Assembly: GCF_009730915.1 (NCBI RefSeq)
Contig: NC_052473.1
Location: 17,132,100-17,196,099 of the forward strand
DNA: 64,000 bases
Origin: Dioscorea cayenensis subsp. rotundata
Taxonomy: Eukaryota > Streptophyta > Magnoliopsida > Dioscoreales > Dioscoreaceae
Direction: 5' to 3'
Shown here: in pieces, positions 1 to 11,630 of the stretch
Numbering within the stretch: position 1 is the stretch's first letter
Layout of the letters: each line of letters starts with the position of its first letter
Made by a program: the position numbers and the translations under genes
Notes under the pieces: generated by a model
The model's input: the letters and a program-made list of their open reading frames with translations, nothing else
What the model was told of the DNA's origin: nothing
Databases searched by the model: none

Positions 1-415
1 AATCCTTTTTTGAAGATTGGATTTCTGCTTATTTGAAAAAGCTAATGTTGTACTAGAACTTAAAATAAAGGTACGTGAAATTGCCACTCTTGCATTCAAG
101 CCGTATGACTAACTTCAAATTTCTTAATCCGTGTATTTTCTTTATAGGCACATTCATTGGAAGAACGCTCTTCTACAAACATTTGGGAATATTCAAAGTG
201 CACATTTGGAATTTAGATTTGATCACCTTCTTGTGTTGAAGTTTGACAGCATTCCAGGTTATGATACTGAACTTTCAATTTTGGATTTCATACTCAGTAT
301 TGCACCATTGCTTACAGAACTGAAAATATTTGATAAAAAGGGAAGTATTGAAATCTCTAATAACCTGCTGAAGTTTAAGAGATTGACCAAAAAAATTTAT
401 ATCATTTATGGCTGA
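1..415 (+). pseudogene. 3' tail of an F-box/FBD/LRR gene copy
   Basis: This is the last part of an F-box/FBD/LRR gene whose 5' portion lies outside the window. Bases 1-77 correspond to exon 2 of gene B (18022-18177) but carry in-frame stops. A GT donor follows, and an acceptor (tttctttatag) at 147 opens an exon-3-like stretch from 148. The readable FBD-like part contains FRFDHLLVLKFDSIPGYD and LSILDFILSIAPLLTELKI, ending at the stop near 415. The exon 3 start (…TNIWEYSKC, like the PNIWKH of gene B) is in a different frame from the rest, so the copy is frameshifted. Nearly the same sequence recurs at 8845-9213, where a retrotransposon interrupts it. Confidence 0.7.
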
Positions 416-1280
416 GCTTATTGGTCATTTAGAATATCCTTGTCTAGGAAATTAATGAATCCAGTCTTATAATCAAAACTTCTAATATTGCTGGGTTTTG
501 ATAAAAAAGATTTATTATATGTTTTCATTACCTCCTTGAAATTTTTATATTTGCATGTGCGCTTCTTGAAGAAAAATTGTTTTTGTTAACCTTGAGTTAT
601 AATTTTTTATATATAATTTTTCATTGGTAGTATTATAATTTTATATATTTTCTTTATAGAATTGATGTAAATCACTCTTGTAGGTTATATGAAAATATAT
701 TTTAAAACATTAGTAGGATGATGAAAAAAATAGAAAAATACAAAGAAGAATTCAGAAGAAAAATTAAAATTCATCAAAGTAAGTTAAGAAAACAAAGTTT
801 TTGACATCTAAATTTTGCCACTTAAGCATTTTTCAAAAGATAATAAATAAAACTAGTAATGTTGTGGTAAATGATCTTGCACAATGTGAAATGTGTTTTT
901 TAGAGAGAGATATAAAATATCTTTTCTCATAAAGAGAGAAGAATGAATATTTTTATTAATAGCTTTATTATTAAATTTATTTCATTTTATTTTGCGGATT
1001 GATCTAGTAAGCATCATGATGTTAACAAGAATTTTGAATTTGGATGGTTTGGATTAGATGTTAAGTAGTTGTAAAAATATAGTTTTGAATCTTATTTTTT
1101 ATTGTTATTTGTTTCTTATTTTCTATTTTAATGCAATCTTTGTTTAAAAACATATTTCTTTACAAATATGTAACCCTATTTAAATTTTGAAAATACAATA
1201 AGAAAATGAGTTTTAAATAACTTATAAATAATAATTATTACAAATTATAAGTTTTATTTTTTTAGGGTTTAACTCGAAAG
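416..1280. other. intergenic, duplicated flank
   Basis: No gene is visible. The stretch aligns by eye with 14990-16230 (for example the tract around ttattatatgttttcattac at about 513 and 15430), which is the equivalent spacer in the next array unit. The second copy additionally holds a SINE. This supports tandem duplication of spacer plus gene rather than dispersal of the gene alone. Confidence 0.6.
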
Positions 1281-1320
1281 ATCCTTTAAATACCACCCTT
1301 TGCTCGAATTCTCAAATCCC
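1281..1320 (+). promoter_or_regulatory. core promoter of F-box gene A
   Basis: A TATA-like tttaaata at 1285-1292 lies in the block GATCCTTTAAATACCA, which is conserved in front of gene B at 16229-16241. Both are followed by a C-rich leader (…ccattccttt/ccattccttc…) and a GT donor. Conservation against diverged surroundings suggests the shared core promoter. The exact transcription start is inferred. Confidence 0.45.
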
Positions 1321-1392
1321 GTCGCCGCCGCCATTCCTTTCCTCTCATCTTGAAGTTGATCCTAGATTCTAGCCGTATTTTTTGGCCATTAG

Positions 1393-2285
1393 GTATACTC
1401 TATATTTGTTTTGCAGATTTTATTGTTTATTTTTGGGAATTATGATATGAATTTTTTGGGAAACTGTAAACATAAATTATGTTGTGTAGAGTTCACAAAA
1501 TTGATTAATTTTCTTGATTAACCAATGTTAGTTTTTGTGATCCATATAAATTATTTGCTTATTCTTGATTTTGGGGATAAATTTTCATTTTTTGTTAAGA
1601 TTTCGCAACTTTTTTCACCGGTGATTTGTAAGTGTTTTTATGGCAATACATATTTATCTTGTGGATTTTATTGTTCATTTTTTGGGAATCATGATATGAT
1701 TTTTTTGGGAAACTGTAAGCATGCGTAGAGTTCACAAAATTGATTAATTTTCTTGATTAATCAGTGTTATATTTTGTGATCCATAGAACTATTTGCTTAT
1801 TCTTGATTTTGGGGATAAATTTTCATTTTTTTGTTAAGATTTCGCTACTTTTTTTCACCGGTGATTTGTAATTGTTTTTATGGCAATACATATTTATCAT
1901 GGGGATTTTATTGTTTATTTTTTGGAATCATGATATGATTTTTTTGGGAAACTGTAAGCATATATTACATTAGAGTTCACAAAATTGATTAATTTTCTTG
2001 ATTAATCAGTGTTATTTTTTGTGATCCACAGAACAATTTGCTTATTCTTGATTTTAGGGATAAATTTTCATTTTTTTTCTTAAGGTTTCTCAACTTTTTT
2101 CACCGGGGATTTGTAATTGTTTTTATGGCAATATATAGGGCACATATATATAACTAAGAAGAATTGAAGTTTTGATTTTGGTTTGGTTTTGTGTTTTCTT
2201 TAATGAATTTTGTCATTGCAATATGAATGATTTGATATTGGAATTCATTTGTTTTAGAAATTGCTTTTTTTTCTAATAGCCACAG
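1393..2285 (+). other. 5'UTR intron of F-box gene A
   Basis: The leader exon ends ...ccattag with donor gtatac at 1393. The acceptor is ...aatagccacag at 2285, followed by gtgataaagaggtgtgg and the coding start. Gene B has the same arrangement (donor at 16343, acceptor ending at 16780). Gene A's intron is 893 bp against 438 bp in gene B because it contains three copies of a block of about 240 bp that gene B has once. Confidence 0.55.
1416..2136 (+). repeat. three tandem copies of a ~240-bp block in the gene A leader intron
   Basis: Units start at about 1416, 1664 and 1904 (248, 240 and 233 bp). Each runs from gattttattgtt(t/c)att through agagttcacaaaattgatt and cttattcttgattt to caccgg(t/g)gatttgtaa and a tttttatggcaata end. 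The paralogous intron of gene B carries one diverged unit at about 16358-16620, so the array probably expanded in the gene A lineage. Confidence 0.85.
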
Positions 2286-2342
2286 GTGATAAAGAGGTGT
2301 GGAAAGATATTTGAAGTTACCATCATTTTAAAGACAAACAAA

Positions 2343-4008
2343 ATGATGGCTGAAAGTTTAGATTTTATTAGCAATCTTCCATTTGAAATTAAAGAAAAAA
2401 TTCTAGAGCGTTTGCCTATAAAAGACGCTGCGAGGACTAGGATTTTATCCACTAAGTGGAGATATGCGTGGGCTTCATTGAGGAACTTAGTTTTCGATGA
2501 TAAGGAATTTATATCTAATGAGGACTTTGTTGATCGATTTCTCTTATTACATGACGGTCCAATACTTAAGTTACATCTTATGATGAAATTTGATTCATCC
2601 AAAACCATCGATAGGTGGATTCTTGTGGTATCAAGAAAGGAAGTCCAAAATTTTAGACTTGTTGTATCAGGACCGTTGGATGACATGTACAAGGTCCATT
2701 CTAGCCTTTTCTCTTGTCATGAGTTGAGGCATCTTAAGCTGGCCAATTGCGTCATTACCCTACCGCGTAACTTCAAAGGTCTTGGCAAGTTAAAGACCCT
2801 TAGACTCCATGAAATTGTAATCTCAAAGAGTGATTTAAGTTATTTGGTTTCAAGCTGCACTCAATTACAACAACTAGAACTGGTATCGTTGAAGAATGGT
2901 AATACTCTTGATATAGAAGGAAAAGAAGCGCAAAAGTTAACAATATCTAAGTTTTCTTCCATCTCCATTTTTGCAAATTTCTGATCCAATTGATGAAGAC
3001 ATAAACTTTACTACCGGCTCTGTCGATCTTCCAACTAATTTGCTAGTAGGTCAGTTTATTGTGCAAATGAAAGCTTGTGGCGGTGAGCTTATTGTACCTC
3101 AAAATTTCCAAGGCTTGGACAAGTTGAAGACTCTTGAACTTAATGATGTAATGTTTTCACCTGATGAACTTGAGAATTTGATTTTGAGTTTCACTCAGTT
3201 AAATGAGTTGTCGATGTTTATTAAGCATGACATCGAGATGCTCAAGATTCATTCAGACAGCCTCCAATGTTTGAAGATAAATAATTTCAAACGGCTCCAT
3301 TTGGTTGCTCCTGTACTGCATGATGCATCTTTCCATCTATTTAGTTGTCAAGAAAGATGGGGCAGCGGCAGATCTTTATACAGAAAGATAGAGAAGAATG
3401 TTCAGGCCTTGGAGGTGAATATATACTTCCGCATATCTCCTTTATTATTTGCAAATTTAATGCCATTGAGCTCATGTTTCATTTTGTTCTTTTTCATAGA
3501 TAGTGGCAAAGTTTTGTACAAAACTTACCCCTACTTCAACATTTGATCACTTGGCGAAGCTATGTTTGACCGTAATGTTCGGGGACCTGATAAGTGAATA
3601 TGCACTCTTCTGTTTCATGGAGAAGGCCAAAGCTGTAGAATCTCTTGAAATAAGGGTACATGAAATTTTCTTGCTTACGAGAATACCAAATTAATTACAA
3701 CTCTATTAACCTGTGTATTTTCTTTACAGACAATCTCATTTCAGATAAATTGCCCAAACATTTGGAAAGATGGCATGGGCAGGAATTCAAAATTTATCTT
3801 TGATCAACTTCTCACTGTGAGGCTTGATGGTTTTTCGGGTACTGAAAATGAGCTTTCATTTTTGTCGTTCATCTTGGCTGCGTCCCCGAATCTAAAAAAG
3901 ATGACAATATTGAAAGAACAATTGGTGAAGTCAACCAAAGCTTACCAAAAGCTGCTCGAGTTGAAGAAACTATCTAGTCAAGCAAGAATCGCTTTTGTTC
4001 CAAGATAA
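2343..4008 (+). pseudogene. F-box/FBD/LRR gene A, broken by one frameshift
   Basis: The family is F-box/FBD/LRR (At1g13570-like), putative substrate adaptors of SCF ubiquitin ligases. Coding starts at ATG 2343 (or 2346); gene B has an in-frame stop upstream of the matching ATG, which fixes this start. Exons by alignment with gene B are 2343-3414, 3500-3655 and 3730-4008, all phase 0 with GT-AG borders. The F-box reads ISNLPFEIKEKILERLPIKD. LRR-like segments include LPRNFKGLGKLKTLRLHEI and VPQNFQGLDKLKTLELNDV. The C-terminal FBD-like exon contains ELSFLSFILAASPNLKKMTI. At 2976-2985 gene A has one extra base relative to gene B (gcaaatttctgatcc against gcaaattatgatcc). This gives a premature stop at 2982-2984 after about 214 residues and puts the rest in another frame. 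It is either a young pseudogene, a truncated protein, or a base-call error. A poly(A)-like AATAAA is at 4053. Confidence 0.85.
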
Positions 4009-5393
4009 ATTATCAGGTATTTTAAAATCTTTCAAACTTTTTCCCTTTCTGTAATAAAAAAACTATTGATGTTGTTGAGTTTTGGACCAACAAACAGGTC
4101 TCTGTGATGTATTTGCTTGAATGTTGTTATACTTGTCATATTTCGACATTTATCTTTGAATTGTTTGAATTAGACCATTTAATTCTTACTTTTGGGATGA
4201 AATTGTGAAGTTGCAGATCTTTTCTTACTCATTAATTATATATATATTTTTTTTATAGATCCTTAATGTGATGACTTGAAAAGTTTTCTTTTTGGTTGCT
4301 AGAGATTGTCCAATGAAAGGCTCTGCTTGAGAATTCTCACTAACTATCAATTTTCATTGGTCACTGGACACTGATGGCTTGTTTTCATATTAGACCATTT
4401 TAGATTTTAGAGTTGGATGTTTTAGTGGTGCCTATTCCTTGTTTCTTTCTTTTACATACATACCCCTATAAAATCCATATATTCTGTTTTCTTTGGATCA
4501 CATTTATGAATAAACTCTCATTAATGGTTTCTTCTCATTGTTCAGTAAATGTTGTGTTTGAGTAGCAGTTATGCTGAAACAATTGAATTATTTTGGCGAG
4601 ATCAGGATCAGATTTTTTTTTTTAAATAACACGGAGAAGCCATCTCACACACTTTATTTATGCCATAAACATGCATTGGGAGAATATCAAATACTCAAGT
4701 TTCCGTATGAGAGTCAAATGAGTAGATTTTACCGAGGAAAAATCCTTTTTATTGAAGAATGCCAATGTAAGCCTGTGTTTTGCTAATTACAATTTCTTAA
4801 GTGAAGAAGTTGTCAAATCTTAGATATTTGAAAGAGAGATGCAAATTGAGGTGAGTGAATAGTTGGACAACTTATTGTTCAGCATGATCCAAAATATTTA
4901 ATATTTTAACATGTAGTCTCTATGGTTATCTTCTTCACTTTTGCCTATTAAAAAAAAGGCAAAACAAATTTATTCCTATTTTATTGCAAAATGCAAGGAA
5001 TATTAAAGTCTAGATTTTTCTTTTAATATTTTTTTATGCATTATTAATTGTTTTTCCATATATTTGGCTTTGGGGGTGATCATTACTTCCTATTGCAATG
5101 TTATGTTTAATTGTATTTTGCTTTTGGTTTTCTTTCATATATATATATATATATATAAAAGGATATATTATTATGATTATTATAAATATTGATAAATTAT
5201 AATTTTATCAGAAGTTATAAACTGGAGGATATAAAAAATCATAATAATAAGAAAAAAAAAACAATCGGACAAGTATCATAAGGGGCCAAATGCAACTCAC
5301 CAGTGGTGAATAGAAAGCAAGTAGCTCACCAATCCTAAATTATGAAGTGACAAATTTTGAATTTTTCCATATTTGCCCACAGACAATTGTTTC

Positions 5394-5437
<44 letters not shown>

Positions 5438-6429
5438 TGACAATGGGACTAGTCTCTAGTGGCGCATACAATTTTTCCTAAGGTATTTAGTTTAGTATTG
5501 CTAGCCACTTGAGCCTGGTGGTTTTAGCATACAATTTTTAGATATTTCAAGATGCATTGAATTAGAACTTTTTTTTTCAATTTTAATTAATTTTTAAACT
5601 TTTTTCCGGGAAATATTTTGATTGGCAATAAGAAGCTTTAATAATTACTGCTTTATATGTATGTTTGCTTCATTTTCCAAACCAGTAATAAAAACAAGAT
5701 AGAACTGAACTCTTAATCAAACTTCTAGTAAGTTCTTGAACTACGATGTGACAAAGCATTCAAGAAAACTAAACACCTTCAACACTTTAAGTGCCCTTCA
5801 TTACAATTCATATTGCTATAATTAATTTTTTTTAATAATTTTTATTATCCTTTGTGTTCTATTATATAGCTCTTTAATTGCAAAACTAACTATATATAAT
5901 TTATTTTTATATTAATCAAATCATAAATACAAGTTAATTAATCACACACTTTGTATTTAGTAAGGTTTTAATTCAAGTTCGGGTTGTTATTTAGATTTCT
6001 AACCCATTTAATAAAGTATATTTTGTGGATTTAATCTTTCTAATGTTCCACGGGTCATTTAGAGGGCCCACTCAAATATATAGATTTTACCATAACATAC
6101 AAGTGTATATACAGTTATAGCATGTGCATGAACAAGGAATTTGTCAATCTAGCCTGTCCCCTCTCATTTGATGACATAGAATTTAAATTGTAAACATGGA
6201 CTCACAATTAGGGATTCATTACCACCACTGTATCTAACGGGATTTAAACTCAGGGCTCTTAAATCTTCACAGTTCACACTGATGTTTTTTTGTAGTGAGA
6301 CGGAGGCCAATGCGATTGGGCTATGAATATTATGGTTTTTTTTTTAAGTATTATTAAAATATTTTAATAAAATCTGAAAATCTTAACTCACACCGCAAAA
6401 TTCGGCCCACAAAATGGGCTGAGACAATC
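4009..6429. other. 3' flank of gene A and spacer
   Basis: After the probable poly(A) signal (AATAAA, 4053) the DNA is AT-rich and I see no gene. It holds (TA)n tracts at 5140-5156 and 5399-5434. The stretch around 5030-5090 (ttatgcattattaatt … ggctttgggggtgatcatt) is the undisturbed counterpart of the site where the 9.2-kb element entered downstream of gene B. A short open stretch at 4571-4786 has no recognisable domain. Confidence 0.5.
5399..5434. repeat. (TA)n microsatellite
   Basis: A pure TA dinucleotide run of about 36 bp in the spacer downstream of gene A. Confidence 0.9.
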
Positions 6430-8015
6430 CGGCTTCGTTACTAATGTGGGTCAAAAATATCCGTTGTTAAAGGACAAAAGAAGGTTATGCTCCTCCGCGG
6501 GACATCAGACTGCGAACCTTGTGGCATGCTTTCCCGGATTTATCACTACTTTTGATCTCTTCTTCCCCTTTTTCATCATCTCGAGTAGCTGATTCGCTGG
6601 AGAAGGATAAGATCCAAACCCTACTTGCATTCTTTCTGTTTTTTATTGAGTTGAGACATTGTTTCTGAGCTGAAAGATGGATCTTTTTTTGGTTTTTAGT
6701 TTTGATGTTTATGTTGATTAAAGTAGTGTGAATCACATTTGAATTGGTGGGAATTGATGACTTTGTCACTTTTAGTTGATGTGTGGTTTTGAGCACAATG
6801 TTTGGTAGTGTCTTCAGCAATTGTCAATTTTGGAAATGAGAAAAATGTGAGTTTTGATGCTGTTGTCTGTGAATTTGTGGGTTTTGATCTTATTGTTTCT
6901 TTACTGAATTGATTCTGATTGAAAAATGGAAGCAATAACTGTTTAAGGTTTGGTTTGCAATGTCGTTGTAAAACTGAAACAGTCTAGTCTGTCAATTTGT
7001 TCAGGGTATTAATTTGTTTTGTGAACTTGTTGGTGCATTGAGGGTTGTAACTTGTAAGAAATTGGTTTCGTTGTGTGTACAACAAGAATTGAATTGAGAG
7101 ACTGGTTATAAGAGTTTGGATAAATTTAGTTGCATCACATCAGCATCTAAATAAATGATGTTTGCTTTAAAGTAAATTGCTAGGCTGATTACAAATGAGC
7201 TTACAAATGAGCCTAGCAATTTTCTTTTAGTTGCATCACAAATGAAACTGGTCATAAAATTGCTAGCTGGTCACTGATATTGCAGTTTGTGATGGGCTTA
7301 AGGTTGACTAGTAATTCTCAGCTTACATTAAATATAACATGAGTGTGTGTTCATATGCAATACCATATGAATATAGGCTTTTTCGAGAACTTCTTCTGCT
7401 ATTTAGTGCTCTAACTCATCACAAGTGTTATATTTTCAAGAAAATTGGATTATATTGGTTCTGTGTATGATAATTAGTTTGATTAAAAGCATGTATAAGC
7501 AGTGGTGTTATCCACTCTACTAAAAAATATTCACATTGAAATCTTTCTCTGATTATTCAGTCATTTTTAAATTGCTTCATTGAAATAGTCTTATTGGGTC
7601 TTTTTTTATAATGGTTCCTGCAAATCAGTTGAGTATATTACGCTCTTGTTTAATTCATATATAAGTTTTCCTGTTAACGACCCGCTTCTGAGATAATTAC
7701 CAGGGAAAAAGTTTGGTTGACTTCGATTTGTCACTACTATTTCAAAGCTAGTGTTAGTGAGAGATTTAGATATTTATGATGCATCATCAAAATAACTTCA
7801 AATACAATCTTTATTTTATTTTCCTCAATTCTTTGTACTTTGCCGCAGGGTGAACTATTTTCTGGTTGAAGATTTCTGTGTCCTGCCTGTATGGATTAAA
7901 TTTCATTTACAAATTACTCATTTTTTTTTTTTTACCATGTCTGCTAATTGATGCCTCCCCCTTGCACATCTGTTAATTTCTTATGATGTGCTTGTAAAAA
8001 TATGGGTTCTTGAAC
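6430..8015 (+). pseudogene. PPR-gene promoter and leader, copy 1, fused to F-box remnant
   Basis: This segment matches 30531-31053 and 32860-34682, where the third copy leads into a PPR coding region. A leader exon holds ctcctccgcgggacatcag (6489-6507) and ends ...gctggagaag before a donor-like g/gataag at about 6606. Later blocks (tttgccgcag near 7840; ggttgaagatttc; the tail tatgggttct) follow the third copy closely. At 8002 the ATG that starts the PPR in copy 3 (ATG GGT TCT) survives, but a stop follows after three codons and the sequence switches to F-box/LRR sequence (gaggcatcttcag) at about 8016. I infer that a deletion removed the PPR body and the start of the next F-box gene. Confidence 0.6.
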
Positions 8016-9213
8016 AGAGGCATCTTCAGCTCTGCAATTTTGTACTTCGCCACAAAACTTTAAAGGTTTTCAATAAGTTGAAGGCACTTGTACTCAATAA
8101 CATCATAAAATGATCTTATGCTGATTTAAAGTTTCTGATCACTCAGTTACAGAAACAGACAGCGATATATCTGTGTGATTCTGCATGTCTTGATAGCAAA
8201 GGGACAAAACAATAAAAATAGACTACCTTTGGGTTATTTGAGTTCTTTTCGACAAATTTTCATCCACTGGATGCAAGCATAAACTTAAGATCACCGACGC
8301 ATATAATTTTTTTGCTAACTTGTTTTCATGCCATGATTTGGTGCATCTGAAACTTTATGACAGTGAGCTTACACTACCTCAAAATTTCTGAGGCTCTAAA
8401 AAGTTGCAGAGCCTTCACCTTGCTGATGCATTGCTTTTGCTGGATGAATACAAGAATTTGATTTTGAGAAGCTGGATAACAGGACTTAGAATTCGATTTC
8501 AAGCAGTTGTCCGTTAAAGGACATAGAAATATGTTTATTGTGAGATTACACTGGTTTCAGTATTCACTCAAAAACTCTTCGATGTTTTAAGGATCATGAA
8601 TATTGTCAATCATCTTCATTTGGTAACTCCTCTACTTAATGATGCATCCATCAACATATTGACCGTCATGAATTCGAGAGAAAAATAATCGACTTCTGAA
8701 GGTGAACTTGCAAAATTATTTTGGCAAATTCATTTCTGTATGCCATTGAACTCATGTGCGTTATTTTTTTTTCTTTTCATTTCTCATAGGTATTGGAAAA
8801 CTTACTTACAAAAGTTACATTCCTTATAAATTCAATCACTTGTTGAATCCTTTTTTACAGCTTAAATTTCTGTGTATTTGGAAAAGCTAATGTTGCACTA
8901 GAACATGAAATTAAAGGTACATGAAATTGTCACTCTTGCATTCAGGCCATTTGACTAACCTCAAATTTCTTAATCCATGTATTTTCTTTATAGGCATATT
9001 CATTGGAAGAACGCTCTTCTACAAACATTTGGGATTATCCGAAGTGCACGTTTGGAATTTAGATTTGATAACCTTCTTGTGTTGAAGTTTGACAGCATTC
9101 CAGGTTATGATACTGAACTTTCAATTTTGGATTTCATACTCAGTATTGCACCATTGCTTACAGAATTGAAAATACTTGATAAAAAGGGTAGTATTGAAAT
9201 CTCTAATAAGTTG
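8016..9213 (+). pseudogene. F-box/LRR pseudogene, 5' part, interrupted by a Ty3 insertion
   Basis: Alignment to gene B shows remnants of the LRR part of exon 1 (gaggcatcttcagctctgc, then caaaactttaaaggtttt, corresponding to gene B near 17240-17300), then exon 2 at about 8845-8917 and exon 3 from 8994 (acceptor tttctttatag). Exon 1 has many stops and indels. The exon 3 part from about 9057 reads FRFDNLLVLKFDSIPGYD and LSILDFILSIAPLLTELKI. At 9214-9218 the bases CTGAA are followed directly by the LTR of a retrotransposon; the exon resumes at 14917. The undisrupted counterpart is at 370-415. The same remnant family recurs at 41640-43140. Confidence 0.75.
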
Positions 9214-9218
9214 CTGAA

Positions 9219-9778
9219 TGTTATGTATCCTTATCGGATCCAGCCAATATCTTCTCAGATTCAACTTACCCCGCAGGTTGCTGGACACGTGACTGAAGAA
9301 GGTGAGTTGGTTAATTCAGGACACGTGGACGATGGGATAGAAGCGGTGGAAGAGGTATCAACGGTGGAGAAGAAGCCCAGGAAAAATAGAGGAAAGAGGG
9401 AACAGGATGCATTCTGGAAGGATTTCGTCTTCACGGACTGGAGAAAGATAAAAGGGGAAGGTGAGGAACCAGGGGCATCATCAAAGAAATAGGAAAGGAA
9501 GAGGCCCGACTCGTCGAGGAGGGAAGAGGCCGGCGATCTCGTCGGAGTTCTGGTTATTGTTCTATAATTTCTTGTTTCTTGATACCTTGCTGTTAATAAT
9601 CCAGATTAGAGAGGAACTCTATCAATTTTCTAGTTGAATGGGCAGGTTAACTTGTTGTTTGCCCAGAACTTGATTTGATCTTTGTTTGGATGCTTTTCTT
9701 TGCAATGAATTGAGCTAAATCGGCTCTTAGACGGTGTTGCTGTTATAGGATTTGTTTCTTGATTAGAAGATCATTACA
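9219..9778 (+). repeat. 5' LTR of the Ty3 element
   Basis: Begins TGTTATGTATCC and ends GATCATTACA. It is directly preceded by CTGAA. Most of the length matches 14347-14911, with a cluster of substitutions around 9277-9292 and scattered 1-bp indels. The F-box exon reads through in frame into this LTR, giving an open frame to a stop near 9492, which is a by-product of insertion phase. Confidence 0.95.
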
Positions 9779-9809
9779 TTTGGTGCTTTCGTTCTCGAAC
9801 TCTTGTGCA

Positions 9810-11630
9810 ATGGCAGAGAACACCCGTATGAAAGAGCTATCAGCGAAGATGGAGACCGTCTTAGCAGTCTTGGATCAAAAGGAGGAAAAGGATCGTGCAA
9901 AGGAGGAAAGGATTTCTTTGATTGAACAATCACTAGCATCGATTGCACGATGTATGGAAGCTCTACAGATTCAGGCATTTCAACCTTCATCATCTCAGTC
10001 TACACATATTCCTACTGAATTTCCTTCTGGATCAGATCATCAGTTGGTTCCAACAGCACATATGCGATCTGTTAAGATGGATTTTCCAAGGTTTAATGGT
10101 AGTAATGCTCTGCAGTGGATTTACCAGGCCGAACAATTTTTTGATTATTATGATGTCTCTGATGCTTATAGGCTGAAAATGGCTTCCATTCACTTTGACG
10201 GCCCTGTTGTTCCATGGTTTCAGATGTTACAGAAGTCTGGCACAATCACTTCATGGAGTGTTCTAGCTAAAGCAATTGAAAGCACTTATGGTCCTTCTTT
10301 GTTTGCTTGCCCTAGATCTTCTCTTTTCAAATTAATGCAGGAGGGTACAGTTGCCGAATATTATGACACATTTACTGCTTTGGCTAACCGTGTAGAGGGT
10401 CTTTCTAATGATGCTATGCTAGATTGTTTCCTAAGTGGATTGCAGACAGAGTTACAGTGTGAGGTAATTCCCTGGCAACCTGATTCCATTACCAAAGCTT
10501 TTTCACTGGCCAAATTATTTGAGGAGAAACATGCTATTGGAGACAAAGGCCGTAAGATCAAACATGGGTTTTATCCAAATTATTCTGCTTCTGTTAAGAA
10601 GCCAGTACCACAACTTACTGGGAATCCAACTCCATTAGCATTACCAGCTCCTCCTGGAGCTTTGCCCAAGCCACCAGTTGCTGCTAGTACTTCAACGGCT
10701 TCACCTCCATTTCGAAAGATGTCCTATAATGAGATGCAATTGCGTAGAGCCAAAGGGCTGTGCTATAATTGTGATGAAATTTTTACTCCTCAGCATAAGT
10801 GTGCCAATCGGCGCCTACTAGTCTTACAATGGGATGATGATATTCAAGTGCCTGAGGAATTGCAATTCGAAGATGACTTAGTGGTGGCAAACACACTAGA
10901 ACAAGAGTTTCAGAGTCTTTCTTTGCATGCCATGAACCGTCGGATGGTGTCGGGTACCTTACGGTTTACGGGTTATATTAATGGCTATTCGATACAGATC
11001 CTATTAGACGGGGGTAGTGATGATAATTTCATCCAACCCCGTGTAGCAAAATTCTTACAACTTCCGGTGTTGCCAACTGAAGCTTTTAAAGTGTTTGTGG
11101 GCAATGGCAGTTTTCTTCAAGTGGAAGGAGTAGTGGAGAATCTTCCACTTAGGGTACAAAATCATATCATACATCTTTCAGTATTTTTACTGCCTATTGT
11201 TGGAGCTGATATTATCATTGGTACGTCTTGGTTAGCCACTCTTGGACCCCATATTGTCGATTATAATGCTATGACATTACAATTCTACCTCAATGATGAA
11301 TTCATTACACTGAAGGGTGATACATACTTCAAGCCTCACAAATCGTCCGTCCATCAATTGTCACGATTGTATTCTACTAAATCCATTGCAGCGTGTTTCA
11401 CATTGACTAGAGCACCACAACTTGATTCTGCTACAGCTCAATCTTCAGCTTCATCTGCAGTAAGTAATACGATGACATCCACTTTGCAATTTTCTGCAGA
11501 CATGCCAGTTCAATTACAGAACTTGTTATTGCAATATCAAGATGTTTTTCAGATTCCTTGTGGTTTGCCTCCATATCGGAATTACAATCATAAGATTCCT
11601 TTGTTTCTCGGCTCGCACCGTGAAGGTTAG
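9810..11630 (+). CDS. gag-protease (and start of RT) of the Ty3 element
   Basis: An open frame runs from ATG 9810, 31 bp after the 5' LTR, to a stop near 11630. A coiled-coil-rich N-terminus is followed by the retrotransposon Gag domain (WIYQAEQFFDYYDV, then LFKLMQEGTVAEYYDTF). There is a zinc-knuckle-like CYNCDEIFTPQHKC with the Cys/His spacing usual for this plant group. The aspartic protease has the active-site motif LLDGGSDDNFI; many relatives have DSG here, and DGG is a known plant variant. The frame ends just as RT begins (GLPPYRNYNHKIPL). Gag packages the RNA and protease matures the polyprotein. Confidence 0.9.
   Translation: MAENTRMKELSAKMETVLAVLDQKEEKDRAKEERISLIEQSLASIARCMEALQIQAFQPSSSQSTHIPTEFPSGSDHQLVPTAHMRSVKMDFPRFNGSNALQWIYQAEQFFDYYDVSDAYRLKMASIHFDGPVVPWFQMLQKSGTITSWSVLAKAIESTYGPSLFACPRSSLFKLMQEGTVAEYYDTFTALANRVEGLSNDAMLDCFLSGLQTELQCEVIPWQPDSITKAFSLAKLFEEKHAIGDKGRKIKHGFYPNYSASVKKPVPQLTGNPTPLALPAPPGALPKPPVAASTSTASPPFRKMSYNEMQLRRAKGLCYNCDEIFTPQHKCANRRLLVLQWDDDIQVPEELQFEDDLVVANTLEQEFQSLSLHAMNRRMVSGTLRFTGYINGYSIQILLDGGSDDNFIQPRVAKFLQLPVLPTEAFKVFVGNGSFLQVEGVVENLPLRVQNHIIHLSVFLLPIVGADIIIGTSWLATLGPHIVDYNAMTLQFYLNDEFITLKGDTYFKPHKSSVHQLSRLYSTKSIAACFTLTRAPQLDSATAQSSASSAVSNTMTSTLQFSADMPVQLQNLLLQYQDVFQIPCGLPPYRNYNHKIPLFLGSHREG

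Noticed and set aside
2273..2692. Minus-strand open frame opposite F-box gene A, and its counterpart at 17023-17208
   Set aside because: Antisense shadow of a conserved exon; no domain and no start context.
6485..6935. Minus-strand frames opposite the PPR leader copy 1
   Set aside because: The homologous leader copies 2 and 3 do not keep these frames open, and the plus-strand leader with splice sites explains the conservation.
9763..9993. Minus-strand and alternative-frame open stretches inside the Ty3 element (also 10361-10561, 11431-11718, 13119-13328, 13383-13703, 13743-13934, 14422-14724)
   Set aside because: They overlap the clear gag-pol frame and have no domains; they are shadows of the coding strand.
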